The notes beneath the pieces are model-generated. The model saw nothing but the letters and a program-made list of their open reading frames with translations. It ran no database searches and was not told the origin of the DNA. A program made the position numbers and the translations under genes. Positions 24,869 to 33,952 of a stretch of 64,000 nucleotides of DNA are shown in pieces. Origin of the DNA: Collinsella sp. (GTDB taxonomy: Bacteria; Actinomycetota; Coriobacteriia; Coriobacteriales; Coriobacteriaceae); NCBI GenBank assembly GCA_019414445.1, contig DXMA01000002.1, positions 62,001-126,000 on the forward strand. Direction: 5' to 3'. The number at the start of each line of letters is the position of its first letter. The first letter of the stretch is position 1.

Positions 24869-26512
24869 TCACGCCCTATAAAACACGTTGTCGGCAAAGA
24901 AGTCGGTCGGCGGCTCCATGCAGGCGATCTCGCCATCAAACATCATGGAAATGTCATCGGCAACCTGCTCGGCAAAGTCCAGGTCGTGCGTCGCCATGAC
25001 GACGGTGCCGCCAGCCTGCGCATGGTCGCGCAGGGCGCGGGCGATGATGCGGCGGCTGGCCAGGTCCAAACCCTTGGTGGGCTCATCGAGCAATAGCAGT
25101 TCGGGGCCGATCAACAGCAGCTTTGCCAACGCAAGCAGCTGACGCTGTCCGCCCGAAAGATCGTACGGATGGCGCCCATCCAGACCCGACAGCCCCAAGC
25201 TCGCCGCACGCTCCCGCGCCAAGTTCTCGTCATATCCGCAGGTCGAGGCCCATTCCATCAGCTCATCGCGAACCGTCTCGGCAACCAGCAATGCTTTGGG
25301 GTTCTGAGGCAGCAGCGCCGCCGAGGCCGCTCCGCGCACCATGCGACCGCGCTGCAGCTTGGCGGTCTTCGCCAGCACCGAGAGCATCGTCGACTTACCG
25401 CATCCGTTGCCGCCCACGATCGCATGCACCGCACCGGCCGAAAACGCCACGTCGAGCCCGCGCAGAACCCAACCGCCCGCGCGATCGTAGCGAAACCAGC
25501 TCCCTGCCAGGGTGGTAGCCGACCCGCCGTGCATTTTTTGGAGTATTCTGCTCCCATCCGTGCGCGGGAAGGCTTCCGAGCCGTTCTCGAGCGACGTTTG
25601 CGCCACAAATTCGGACGATTTGTCCAATTCCGAACTTTTTTTCGCGCTCGATACGTCCCCGGGCGGCTCCAGAGAGCCCAAATTGTCCTCACGCCTGCTG
25701 AATACTCCGTTTTTTGCACATCGGACGGCACCCCACCCCAACATGTCGTCGGAAAACAGCGATTCTCGACGCCCCAAAGAAGCCATATCCGCCACCTCGC
25801 GCACGCGACCGTCCTCAATCCGGTACGCACACGTCGCATACTCGAGCATTGGGCGCGGTTGATGCGTAGCCACAACAACCGTGCAGCCCAGCTCGCGATT
25901 CACACGAAACAGCGCGTGCAGAAAATTCTTCTCGGCAACGGGATCGAGCTGAGACGTGGGCTCGTCGAGTAGCAGCACACGCGGACACAGCGCCAGGACG
26001 GCGGCAAGCGACAGCAGCTGCTTGCGGCCGCCCGAAAGCGTATCGGTATCGCGATGAAGCCAGTCCTCCAGACCAAAGAAATAGCTGGTCTCAGCTACGC
26101 GACGGCGCATCTCATCACGTGCTAGCCCCAAGTTTTCCAGGCCAAACGCCATCTCGTGCCACACGGTTTCGCACACGATCTGGTTCTCGGGATCCTGGAA
26201 CACATAGCTCACGCGCTCCGCCGATGCCCGCACGTCCATGTCGGCAACGTTCTCGCCCAGCACGCGCGCATCACCAGTGCGCTCGCCCACCGGAGCGATC
26301 TCGGGCTTGAGCAGCGACAGCAGCGTCGATTTGCCCGACCCAGTACCGCCAACAAGCAGCGCAAACGCACCTTGGGAAACACGCCAATCAAGTCCCTCGA
26401 GCACCGGTGCCTCGGCCCCGGGATAGGCAAAACTAAGGCCTCGCACCTCAATCGCCGGCGTGGCCGAGCCATATGCCACACCCGCCGCCGAGCTCCTATC
26501 AAACCGAGCCAT
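24869..26512 (-). CDS. ECF transporter double ATPase (EcfA1-EcfA2 fusion)
   Basis: 547 residues with two ABC domains. Domain 1: Walker A GGTGSGKST, signature LSGGRKQ, Walker B VLLLDEPTSQ. Domain 2: Walker A GGNGCGKST, signature LSGGQRQ, LLLLDEPTKG and a switch ATHDLDFAEQ. A Ser/Glu-rich linker of about 90 residues (~255-340) joins them. It powers vitamin uptake with the T and S proteins. Its ATG overlaps the EcfT stop (TGATG). Confidence 0.95.
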   Translation of the reverse strand: MARFDRSSAAGVAYGSATPAIEVRGLSFAYPGAEAPVLEGLDWRVSQGAFALLVGGTGSGKSTLLSLLKPEIAPVGERTGDARVLGENVADMDVRASAERVSYVFQDPENQIVCETVWHEMAFGLENLGLARDEMRRRVAETSYFFGLEDWLHRDTDTLSGGRKQLLSLAAVLALCPRVLLLDEPTSQLDPVAEKNFLHALFRVNRELGCTVVVATHQPRPMLEYATCAYRIEDGRVREVADMASLGRRESLFSDDMLGWGAVRCAKNGVFSRREDNLGSLEPPGDVSSAKKSSELDKSSEFVAQTSLENGSEAFPRTDGSRILQKMHGGSATTLAGSWFRYDRAGGWVLRGLDVAFSAGAVHAIVGGNGCGKSTMLSVLAKTAKLQRGRMVRGAASAALLPQNPKALLVAETVRDELMEWASTCGYDENLARERAASLGLSGLDGRHPYDLSGGQRQLLALAKLLLIGPELLLLDEPTKGLDLASRRIIARALRDHAQAGGTVVMATHDLDFAEQVADDISMMFDGEIACMEPPTDFFADNVFYRA

Positions 26513-27399
26513 CAACCAAACCTCTTCTCATCAATCGCATGCAACGCGCAAGGCAGCACCATCCAGGCAGCGTACACGACATAGCCCGGCCACGGCGCCG
26601 GCACCGAGAGCTGCGGATAAAACGAATACTGCGTCGTCGCGGTCCACGCCACTGCCGCCGTGGCCACGCCAAACAACGCAAGCCCAACCAGCGCGGCAAC
26701 GTCGCTGCGCCCCAGTCGATACCGCGCATACGTCGTTCGACGCGTCGCGGCGCCCCACCCACGGGAGCGCATGGCGTCCGCGCGCTCCAGCGAATCTTCC
26801 ATGCCCCAGCCCATCAACACACTCGATGCCCGCAAACGCGAACGCACGGGGTCGGCCGGCGCGCGGCCCGGCACATCGATCGCGTCCTGCACCGCCAGCA
26901 CCGTGCGGCCGCGGCGCAAAAACTGCGGGATAAGCCGCATGCACATCGAGATCATGAGCGCGAGCACCGGCGCGGCGTTGCCCAGCAACGCGAGCACCTT
27001 GTCGTATTCGAGCATCGACGCCGCAGCCTCAAACCACAGCACGCTCGCCACAAACAGCCCGCCCATACACAGGCCGTATACCATGCTCTCCAAATACACT
27101 GCGCGCATGCCGATGCGGAACAACTCCGTCGAGCCCGAGGCGCTAAACAGCGGGTTGACCAGCGCAATGATCAAAATCACCGGCAGCTGCCAGCGAAGCG
27201 CGTTCAGTGTGCGAGCAGCCCCGCGGGTCGCAAAGCCGTATGCCAGCCCGCCTGCGAGCGACAGCGCGATCAGCACCGGTTGCATCGAGAACATGGTGAG
27301 TCCCAGCGTTAGCGCCATGTAGAGCGCAGGCACCGCCGGGTGCGACATCGAGAATGCCGCGACGGGCTCGCCGCCAAACTCCTCTCGTATGTTGTCCAC
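26512..27399 (-). CDS. ecfT: ECF transporter transmembrane (T) component
   Basis: About 295 residues. A hydrophobic N-terminal domain with 4-5 helices, then the coupling helices: LIPQFLRRGRTVLAVQDA and the EcfT signature in ERADAMRSRGWG. It scaffolds the two ATPase domains and the S component in the membrane. The start is uncertain: GTG at 27399 has a G-rich upstream sequence, and ATG at 27348 is the first ATG inside; a longer frame up to 27570 would overlap the glmU control region and reads as shadow. Confidence 0.85.
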   Translation of the reverse strand: MDNIREEFGGEPVAAFSMSHPAVPALYMALTLGLTMFSMQPVLIALSLAGGLAYGFATRGAARTLNALRWQLPVILIIALVNPLFSASGSTELFRIGMRAVYLESMVYGLCMGGLFVASVLWFEAAASMLEYDKVLALLGNAAPVLALMISMCMRLIPQFLRRGRTVLAVQDAIDVPGRAPADPVRSRLRASSVLMGWGMEDSLERADAMRSRGWGAATRRTTYARYRLGRSDVAALVGLALFGVATAAVAWTATTQYSFYPQLSVPAPWPGYVVYAAWMVLPCALHAIDEKRFG

Positions 27400-27599
27400 G
27401 GGCACCCCCGTCCCCTCGCTCAAACAACAGCTCCGCAGCACCGCCAACGCCGCACGCACGCAGTGCAAACGCCACGCCGGCGGCGCAAGCCTCAACCGCC
27501 GCAAACCAATCGTTACGCGCTCGTCATATGCCTGCGGTATCATATTGCGCCGTGTATCGTTTCCAAACACACGTCTCTAATAACGTAACAGGAGATCAC

Positions 27600-29012
27600 A
27601 TGGACGCAACCGCAATTATCCTCGCCGCCGGCGAGGGCACCCGCATGAAGTCGAACCACTGCAAGGTTTCGCACAAGATCCTGGGCAAGCCCATGGTTCA
27701 GTGGATCGTCGACGCCACCATCAAGGCCGGCTGTAGCCGCGTCGTGGTCGTCATCGGCAGCCACGCCGACGAGATGCGCGCCCTCATCGATGGCGCCTAC
27801 GCCAGCAGCGCCACCAAGGTCGAGTGCGTCGAGCAGACCGAGCGCCTGGGCACCGGCCACGCCGTGAAGGTCGCGTTCGAGGCCTGCGGCATCACCGAGG
27901 GCCCGGTCGTCGTGCTCAACGGCGACTTGCCGCTCATCACCGCCGACACCGTCGCCAAGTTCGCGCAGACCGTCGCTACCGGCGAGCTCGCCTGCACCGT
28001 CATGACCATGACCCCGCCCGATCCCTTTGGCTACGGCCGCATCAAGCTGGGTGCCGACGGTCAAATCGAGCGCATCATCGAGCAGAAGGACTGCACGCCC
28101 GAGCAGGCCGCCACGCTGCTCGAGTGCAACGCCGGCTGCTACGCCTTCGACGGCGCACAGCTCGCCGCCCACATCAACGAGATCGGCAACGACAACGCGC
28201 AGTCCGAGTACTACCTGCCCGACATGCTCGAAATCCTCAAGGGTCACGGCCAGGCGGTCTCCATCTTCCACTGTGACGACTACCGCGACGGCCTGGGCGT
28301 CAACAGCCGCATCCAGCTCGCGCAGCTTACCGCCATCGCACGCGACCGCATCAACGAACACTGGATGGCCGAGGGCGTTACCTTCATCGACCCCACGCAG
28401 GCCTGGATCGGCCCCGACGCCACCATCGGCCGCGACACCGTCGTGTGGCCGCAGACGCACCTGATCGGCCACGTCACCGTGGGCGAGGAGTGCCAGCTCG
28501 GCCCCAACAGCCGTCTCACCGACACCACCGTCGGCAGCGGCTGCACCATCGATGAGACCATCGCCATCGAGGCCGTCATCGAGAACGGCGTCGACTGCGG
28601 CCCGCGCGCCTACCTGCGCCCGGGCACTCACATGCTCGACGGCTCCAAAGCCGGCACGCACGTGGAGATCAAGAAGTCCACGATCGGCGAGGGCTCCAAG
28701 GTGCCGCATCTGTCCTACATCGGCGACACCACCATGGGCTCCGGCGTCAACGTGGGCGCGGGCTCCATCACCTGCAACTACGACGGCGTGCACAAGCACA
28801 AGACCGTCATCGGCAAGGACGCCTTCATCGGCTCCGACACCATGATGGTCGCGCCCGCCCAGATCGGCGACGGCGCACTCGTGGCTGCAGGCTCCGTCAT
28901 CACCGAGCCGGTCCCGGCAGACGCACTCGGCCTGGGCCGCGCCCGTCAGGTAAACATTGAGGGCTGGGCCGCCGATTACCGCCGCCGCCTGCACGAGGAC
29001 GACGAGGTATAA
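27600..29012 (+). CDS. glmU: Bifunctional UDP-GlcNAc pyrophosphorylase / glucosamine-1-phosphate acetyltransferase
   Basis: 470 residues. N-terminal uridylyltransferase: LAAGEGTRMKS, KPMVQWIVDA, VLNGDLPLI, GYGRI. C-terminal left-handed beta helix with hexapeptide repeats (IGPDATIGRDTVVWP onward), the acetyltransferase His region RPGTHMLDGSKAGTHVEIKKS and CNYDGVHKHKT. It makes UDP-GlcNAc for peptidoglycan. AGGAGA stands 4 nt before the ATG at 27600. A terminator separates it from prs, its frequent neighbour in Gram-positive bacteria. Confidence 0.97.
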   Translation: MDATAIILAAGEGTRMKSNHCKVSHKILGKPMVQWIVDATIKAGCSRVVVVIGSHADEMRALIDGAYASSATKVECVEQTERLGTGHAVKVAFEACGITEGPVVVLNGDLPLITADTVAKFAQTVATGELACTVMTMTPPDPFGYGRIKLGADGQIERIIEQKDCTPEQAATLLECNAGCYAFDGAQLAAHINEIGNDNAQSEYYLPDMLEILKGHGQAVSIFHCDDYRDGLGVNSRIQLAQLTAIARDRINEHWMAEGVTFIDPTQAWIGPDATIGRDTVVWPQTHLIGHVTVGEECQLGPNSRLTDTTVGSGCTIDETIAIEAVIENGVDCGPRAYLRPGTHMLDGSKAGTHVEIKKSTIGEGSKVPHLSYIGDTTMGSGVNVGAGSITCNYDGVHKHKTVIGKDAFIGSDTMMVAPAQIGDGALVAAGSVITEPVPADALGLGRARQVNIEGWAADYRRRLHEDDEV

Positions 29013-29029
29013 CGTTTTACCAAGCATCT

Positions 29030-29062
29030 AAGGAGCTGTTCCCATGGGGACGGCTCCTTTTT
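29030..29062 (+). terminator. Terminator of glmU
   Basis: Stem AAGGAGC (29030-29036) with GCTCCTT (29053-29059), an inner dyad GTTCCC/GGGGAC, and a T5 tract, 18 bp past the stop. Confidence 0.75.
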
Positions 29063-29203
29063 CTATGCTGACCTGCGCGACCGGATGAGTGGTCGGTTCG
29101 TGTCCGTTGACGGTAAAGACGTTATCAAGACTCGATAAACCCCGTCGCGCGGTTACAATGCAACAAGGCATCTATATGGCATTCGATATAAAGGAGAAGG
29201 GTA

Positions 29204-30190
29204 ATGCCGATTAATGATCCCGAGAAGTCGGAGAATATGCGCAAGTCCATCCGCGTGTATTCCGGTTCCTCCAACCGTCCCCTCGCTCAGAAGATCGCTG
29301 AGTACCTTGGGGTCGAGCTTTCGGGCCTTACGCTAAAGCAGTTCGCCAATGGTGAGATTTACGCCCGCTACGACGAGACCGTCCGCGGCGCCGACGTCTT
29401 CCTGATTCAGTCCGTGGCCGGCGGCAACGTCAACGACATGCTCATGGAGCTGCTCATCGCCACCGACGCTGCCAAGCGCGCATCTGCCCGCTCCATCACC
29501 GCCGTCATCACCCACTACGGCTATGCCCGCCAGGACCGCAAGGCCGGCCCGCGCGAGCCCATCACCGCCCGCCTCGTCGCCAACCTGCTCGAGCGCGCCG
29601 GTGTCAACCGCATCATCACCCTCGACCTGCACCAGGGCCAGATCCAGGGCTTCTTCGATATCCCGGTTAACCACCTGTCCGCACTGCCGCTGTTCGGCCA
29701 GTACTACAACGACATGCACTTCGACACCGACAACCTGGTTGTCGTCTCCCCCGACGTGGGTCGTGCCAAAGCCGCCAAGAAGCTGTCCGATATGCTCGGT
29801 TGCAGTCTCGCCATTGCGCACAAGGGCCGTCCGCGCCACAACGCGGCCGAGGTCATGGGCATCATCGGTGACATCAAGGGCAAGACCTGCATCATCAATG
29901 ACGACATGATCGACACCGCTGGCACCCTGTGCGCCAACGTCAAGGAGCTCAAGGCTATGGGCGCCGGCGACATCTACGTCTGCGCCACCCACGGCATCTT
30001 CTCCGGTCCGGCCATCGAGCGCCTGAACGATGCCCCCATCGTCGAGTGCGTCGTCACCGACGCCATCCCCGTCGAGGTTGGCGGCAAGATCAAGACCATC
30101 TCGGTCGCCGAGGAGTTCGCTCAGGCCATCTCCGCCGTTTACCACGAGGAGCCCGTCTCCACGCTCGTCGGCGGCGACTTCGCGCTGTAG
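29204..30190 (+). CDS. prs: Ribose-phosphate pyrophosphokinase
   Basis: 328 residues, class I PRPP synthase: IRVYSGSSNRPLAQKIAEYLG, FANGEIYARYDETVRG, YGYARQDRK (ATP site), LDLHQGQIQGFFDIPVNHL, SPDVGRAKAAKKL and the PRPP loop DDMIDTAGTL. It supplies PRPP to the purine, pyrimidine and histidine routes also represented in this window (purF, carAB). AGGAGA stands before the ATG. TACAAT at 29154 may be its -10. Confidence 0.97.
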   Translation: MPINDPEKSENMRKSIRVYSGSSNRPLAQKIAEYLGVELSGLTLKQFANGEIYARYDETVRGADVFLIQSVAGGNVNDMLMELLIATDAAKRASARSITAVITHYGYARQDRKAGPREPITARLVANLLERAGVNRIITLDLHQGQIQGFFDIPVNHLSALPLFGQYYNDMHFDTDNLVVVSPDVGRAKAAKKLSDMLGCSLAIAHKGRPRHNAAEVMGIIGDIKGKTCIINDDMIDTAGTLCANVKELKAMGAGDIYVCATHGIFSGPAIERLNDAPIVECVVTDAIPVEVGGKIKTISVAEEFAQAISAVYHEEPVSTLVGGDFAL

Positions 30191-30223
30191 TCCAACGCGT
30201 ATCGCATCATCTTTGATGTTTTT

Positions 30224-30255
30224 AAAGGGTCGGAAGCTCGCTTCCGACCCTTTTT
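30224..30255 (+). terminator. Terminator of prs
   Basis: Perfect 13-bp stem AAAGGGTCGGAAG (30224-30236) with its complement (30241-30253), CTCG loop and T5 tract. Confidence 0.9.
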
Positions 30256-30275
30256 CTATTCCTCGCCAATCCGCC

Positions 30276-30480
30276 CTGGACAGTTAGTTCAGATACGTAT
30301 TTTTTAAAGCTCCAAAGGTCCGTTCGGAGCCTTCTGAGCTCCCCGGCGGATGCCATGCCGCCCGAAGCTCATCGTTTTCGAGTACAACCGCCGCATATAT
30401 TATCTTCAAATCGCCCTCGAAGGCCCTTAGAAACACCTCGAACGCCCGCCGCCTTATACGTATCTGAACTAACTGTCCAG
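30276..30480. mobile_element. TIR element 1 (205 bp, MITE-like)
   Basis: Perfect 25-bp terminal inverted repeats CTGGACAGTTAGTTCAGATA... (30276-30300) and complement (30456-30480) around 155 bp without a gene. Two further elements of the same length and ends are at 31803 and 56827. No clear target-site duplication is seen. Confidence 0.85.
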
Positions 30481-30642
30481 TAGCCATCGTCAACCTTCTC
30501 GGCAGAGCTCAATTTCCTGCAATCCCCTCAACCGATTCCACCGATTTCCTAACACCCGGCCGTTCATGGCGCCCAGCACCCCGCTGAGCGAAAAGAACGG
30601 TATGGCGGTCGCATTCTGCCGCCAACTTAGTACGTTATAGCT

Positions 30643-31770
30643 ATGACGACCGTGATTTCACATTTCTCCGCCCTCCGCGCAATTCGTCGCGCACGACGGG
30701 CGTACTCTGCCCTACCCTGGAGCTCCATTGATAGTGAACAGCAAGCACAGGCCTTGGCTAGCTGCATTCCCAATAATGACGCGATAGACTTTGGCGCACT
30801 TTCGATACTCGACGCCTGGAATGAAGATGATTCCGAGCTGCTCGATCTTCTCGTTTCAAACGAAGGCAACCGACGCCCCGACAAGCGACTTCTTCAGCAT
30901 ATTCTCTCCGCTCCGCTTCCTGAAGGTGCAATTATGCACGTCGAGGCCGACATCTACGCAACGTCTCCTGCCATGACAGCCATGCTTTGTTCTAAAAATG
31001 AATCAGTCGCCAAAACCTTGATGCTTCTCATGGAACTGGTCGGAACTTACTCCCTTCCTCCCGGGGCAACATACCCCATTGCCCATGACGACATCTGGCC
31101 CAAGGGCGATGGCTACGAAGCGACGGGCGATCTTGATTGCCTGGGCAACCAGTCAGCGGCCGAACAACAGAACGAAACCCGCTATGAACAGGCGCACTAC
31201 AAATGCGAGCCCGCCACGACCATCGAAGAGCTCGAGGCGGTCGCACGGTTCGCCAAAAGTAGCTCATACGCCTCGTTTCGCACGGCAGTCAAACTCGCCC
31301 GGGCTGGATCCGCATCCCCAGCCGAATCCCTAATGTTTGCCGTTCTCGGAGCGCCCATGCGCTTTGGCGGATTCGGATGTTGCAGCCTGCCCATGGGAGG
31401 CCTGCTACTCAACCATCGAATCGACTTCGATACTCTTGCGGTCAACATGTCCTCGGGCATCCCCTATGCCATCTGCGACCTATATTGCCCGGCAGCCGGA
31501 GTCGACAACGAATACAACGGAATTGGGCATGAGCTTCAAAACGCTCGCATCCACGATGGCAATCGAAATAATGGCCTCAAGGCCATGGGCATCCACGTCC
31601 TGGTTATCAATCGCGACCAAATGAAAGACCTTGTTGCACTCGAAGCCTTCGCCCAAACGATGCATCGACTCGCAGGAGTCCGATTCCGGTACCGTATCAA
31701 GGGCTATCGCAAGCGTCAGGCCGCTTGGCTCAACGCTCTGCGGGCCGGAACCGGCCTCGCGCCGGTCTAA
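30643..31770 (+). CDS. Hypothetical protein with a possible PD-(D/E)XK / DUF559-like nuclease C-terminus
   Basis: 375 residues. The N-terminal two thirds are not recognised; a segment FRTAVKLARAGSASPAESLMFAVLGAPMRFGGFG resembles the region preceding the nuclease domain in DUF559-type proteins. The C-terminal ~110 residues (ICDLYCPAAGVDNEYNG...NNGLKAMGIHVLVINRDQMKDL) fit a Vsr/DUF559-like fold, with D and E-Y-N-G as candidate metal ligands; this is inference. There is no Shine-Dalgarno before the ATG, so it may be leaderless. It lies alone between two TIR elements and its codon use is less GC-biased than its neighbours, both consistent with acquired DNA. Confidence 0.7.
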   Translation: MTTVISHFSALRAIRRARRAYSALPWSSIDSEQQAQALASCIPNNDAIDFGALSILDAWNEDDSELLDLLVSNEGNRRPDKRLLQHILSAPLPEGAIMHVEADIYATSPAMTAMLCSKNESVAKTLMLLMELVGTYSLPPGATYPIAHDDIWPKGDGYEATGDLDCLGNQSAAEQQNETRYEQAHYKCEPATTIEELEAVARFAKSSSYASFRTAVKLARAGSASPAESLMFAVLGAPMRFGGFGCCSLPMGGLLLNHRIDFDTLAVNMSSGIPYAICDLYCPAAGVDNEYNGIGHELQNARIHDGNRNNGLKAMGIHVLVINRDQMKDLVALEAFAQTMHRLAGVRFRYRIKGYRKRQAAWLNALRAGTGLAPV

Positions 31771-31802
31771 ACGGCGAATCACCCGTGCGCCGTCGAGCAG
31801 GG

Positions 31803-32008
31803 CTGGGCAGTTAGTTCAAATACGTATAAATGGACGCATTGAATTAGACTGTTTTGCAGCTATCTCTATACCATTCGCCCTATTTGAAGGCAGGGTAGAC
31901 TTCAAAACAGCGCCATATGGACTAACTAAAGCTCCAAAACAACGTATCGGCATTGAATTGAGTAATTCGAGTCCTCAGAACTTATACGTATCTGAACTAA
32001 CTGTCCAC
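31803..32008. mobile_element. TIR element 2 (206 bp, MITE-like)
   Basis: Ends CTGGGCAGTTAGTTCAAATA... (31803-31827) and the complement-type ...CTGAACTAACTGTCCAC (31984-32008). The interior is AT-richer and largely unrelated to element 1, apart from a shared TAAAGCTCCAAA motif at a different position. Confidence 0.8.
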
Positions 32009-32121
32009 CTCGGATTTCGACGTCCGTCCAAACGCCCCCAAACGCCCTCAATTACCCTCCATTTGACAGCGGCAACAGGGTCGCTCACCATAGCAGGCGA
32101 CAAATCAACGAAAGGATGAAC

Positions 32122-32751
32122 ATGGCAGCTGCACAGCCGCTTAAGATTCGCATGGTTGCCGGACTTGGCAACCCGGGTGAGGAATATGCCGAGACCCGCC
32201 ACAACGCCGGCTTTAAGGCGATCGATGAGCTGGCCCGTCAGGCCGGTGTCACGTACTGGAAAAACCAGGCCGGCGCCGAGGTCGCACTCATCAACATCAA
32301 CGATCCCGAGGAAGAGGGAGGCAAGCGCCAGATCGTGCTGGTCAAGCCGCAGTCGTATATGAATACCTCGGGTGGCCCCATCTCCAAGCTCTGCCGCGAG
32401 TACAAGATCAAGGCCGAGGAGCTACTCGTGATTCATGACGAGCTCGACATTCCCGCCGGCGACGTACGCGTTAAGGTGGGCGGTGGCCACGCCGGTCACA
32501 ACGGCCTGCGCTCCATCATCGACAAGATGGGCAGCCGCGACTTTAGCCGCATCCGCACCGGCATCGGCAACCCTCCCGGCAAGATGGCCGTGGCAGACTA
32601 CGTGCTCAAGCAGCTGCGCGCCCGCGAGGCCGAGGACTTCCAGGACACCTGCGCCCGCGCCGCCGACGCTGCGGGCCTCGCCATCGTGCACGGCGTGATC
32701 TATGCCCGCGACCACGTCAACGGCTCCGCCTCCGCCAACGGCAAACACTAA
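32122..32751 (+). CDS. pth: Peptidyl-tRNA hydrolase
   Basis: 209 residues: MVAGLGNPGEEYAETRHNAG with the catalytic His, KPQSYMNTSG, VIHDELDIPAGDVRVK with the catalytic Asp, GGHAGHNGLRSI and RIRTGIGNP. It recycles peptidyl-tRNAs released from stalled ribosomes. Start at 32122 has AAAGGA 5 nt upstream; an ATG two codons earlier overlaps that site. Confidence 0.97.
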   Translation: MAAAQPLKIRMVAGLGNPGEEYAETRHNAGFKAIDELARQAGVTYWKNQAGAEVALININDPEEEGGKRQIVLVKPQSYMNTSGGPISKLCREYKIKAEELLVIHDELDIPAGDVRVKVGGGHAGHNGLRSIIDKMGSRDFSRIRTGIGNPPGKMAVADYVLKQLRAREAEDFQDTCARAADAAGLAIVHGVIYARDHVNGSASANGKH

Positions 32752-32953
32752 AACCTACCAAAAAGGGACAGGTTTATTTTGGCAGGTTTTATGTGCGGAA
32801 ACGCCGCAACGGCCGCATCGTAATAAACCCTGCGCCGCCATACATATGCAATGCCTCAAAAGGGGGCCGGCCTCACCAAAGCGCGAGGCCGGCCCCCTTT
32901 GCCGTTTTGCCTGATAAAACCTGCCGAAATAAACCTGTCCCTTTTTGGCAGGT
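32751..32953. repeat. Inverted pair of GGGACAGG elements around a terminator
   Basis: Left copy at 32751-32790 (AAACCTACCAAAAAGGGACA...) and inverted right copy at 32916-32953 share about 35 bp. Each is itself a dyad AAACCTRCC / GGCAGGTTT. The pth terminator lies between them. The same element occurs once more at 44441-44481. Confidence 0.85.
32859..32900 (+). terminator. Terminator of pth
   Basis: Perfect 16-bp stem AAAGGGGGCCGGCCTC (32859-32874) with its complement (32885-32900); T tract CCTTTGCCGTTTTG. Symmetric enough to work both ways. Confidence 0.75.
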
Positions 32954-33112
32954 CACTTTTCCGCCTGCCGAAGATACACGTAAACAGCATGTCCATGAGG
33001 GTATAATTTGCACCGTATGTCTGCACAACGCCTGTGCGCGTACGGTTTTATTCGGGCTGCCGTCCATTTCCGTGGAGGCACGGTTCGGCCGCCCTAACAA
33101 GAGAGGGGTTCT

Positions 33113-33952
33113 ATGTATAAGATCCTGGAGAAGACGCAGTTCTCTGAGAAGGTGTTCAAGTTCCGCATCGAGGCGCCCGCAATCGCCAAGCATGCGCACG
33201 CTGGACAGTTCCTCATGGTTCGCGCCAACGAGACGGGCGAGCGTGTCCCGTTTACCCTGGCTGGCTGGAACGGTGACGAGGGTTGGGTCGAGTTCATCTT
33301 TATGGTGATCGGCAAGACCACCGAGATGCTTTCCACCTATGAGGCCGGCGAGTCGCTGCGCGACGTCGTGGGCCCGCTGGGAGTTCCCACCGAGATGGCC
33401 GAGGGCCCCTGCGCCGTCATTGGCGGCGGCGTCGGCCTGGCAATTGCCTTCCCGGTCGCCAAACACCTGGTCGAGACCGGTCACGAGGTGCACGCCATCA
33501 TGGGCGCCCGCACCAAGGACCTCCTGCTCATGGAGGACCAGTTCCGCGAGCTCCTCGACGAGGACCACATCCACATCACCACTGACGACGGCTCCTACGG
33601 CGAGCAGGGCGTTGTCACCGCTCCGCTGGAGCGCCTGCTGCAGGACAAGGCCGTGAGCCAGGTCTTCTGCGTCGGCCCCGTTCCGATGATGAAGTTCTCG
33701 ACCCTCACCGCCCAGAAGTACGACACCCCCATCACCGCGTCGCTCAACCCCATCATGGTTGACGGCACCGGCATGTGCGGCTGCTGCCGCGTCGAGGTGG
33801 GCGGCGTGACCAAGTTCGCTTGCGTCGACGGCCCCGACTTCGATGCCACCCTGGTCGACTGGGATGACCTTCGTGCCCGCCAGGCCGCTTACCGTTCCGA
33901 AGAGGGCGAGTCCCTCAAGGCCTACGAGGAAAAGAGCTGCGCATGCCACTAG
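33113..33952 (+). CDS. nfnA: NfnA / SudB-type ferredoxin-NADP reductase small subunit
   Basis: 279 residues. FAD-binding barrel (~1-95), NAD-binding Rossmann fold (AVIGGGVGLAIAFPVAKHL ~100-120; CVGPVPMMK ~205) and a C-terminal 2Fe-2S site with Asp/Cys ligands (CGCCRVEVGG...FACVDGP). With the next gene it forms the electron-bifurcating NADH-dependent ferredoxin:NADP oxidoreductase NfnAB (older name: sulfide dehydrogenase or glutamate synthase-like). GAGAGGGG stands before the ATG. It overlaps nfnB by 10 bp. Confidence 0.9.
   Translation: MYKILEKTQFSEKVFKFRIEAPAIAKHAHAGQFLMVRANETGERVPFTLAGWNGDEGWVEFIFMVIGKTTEMLSTYEAGESLRDVVGPLGVPTEMAEGPCAVIGGGVGLAIAFPVAKHLVETGHEVHAIMGARTKDLLLMEDQFRELLDEDHIHITTDDGSYGEQGVVTAPLERLLQDKAVSQVFCVGPVPMMKFSTLTAQKYDTPITASLNPIMVDGTGMCGCCRVEVGGVTKFACVDGPDFDATLVDWDDLRARQAAYRSEEGESLKAYEEKSCACH

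Noticed and set aside
27540..29027. Long minus-strand frame opposite glmU
   Set aside because: Asp/Gly/Ala/Val-rich shadow translation; glmU on the plus strand is unmistakable.
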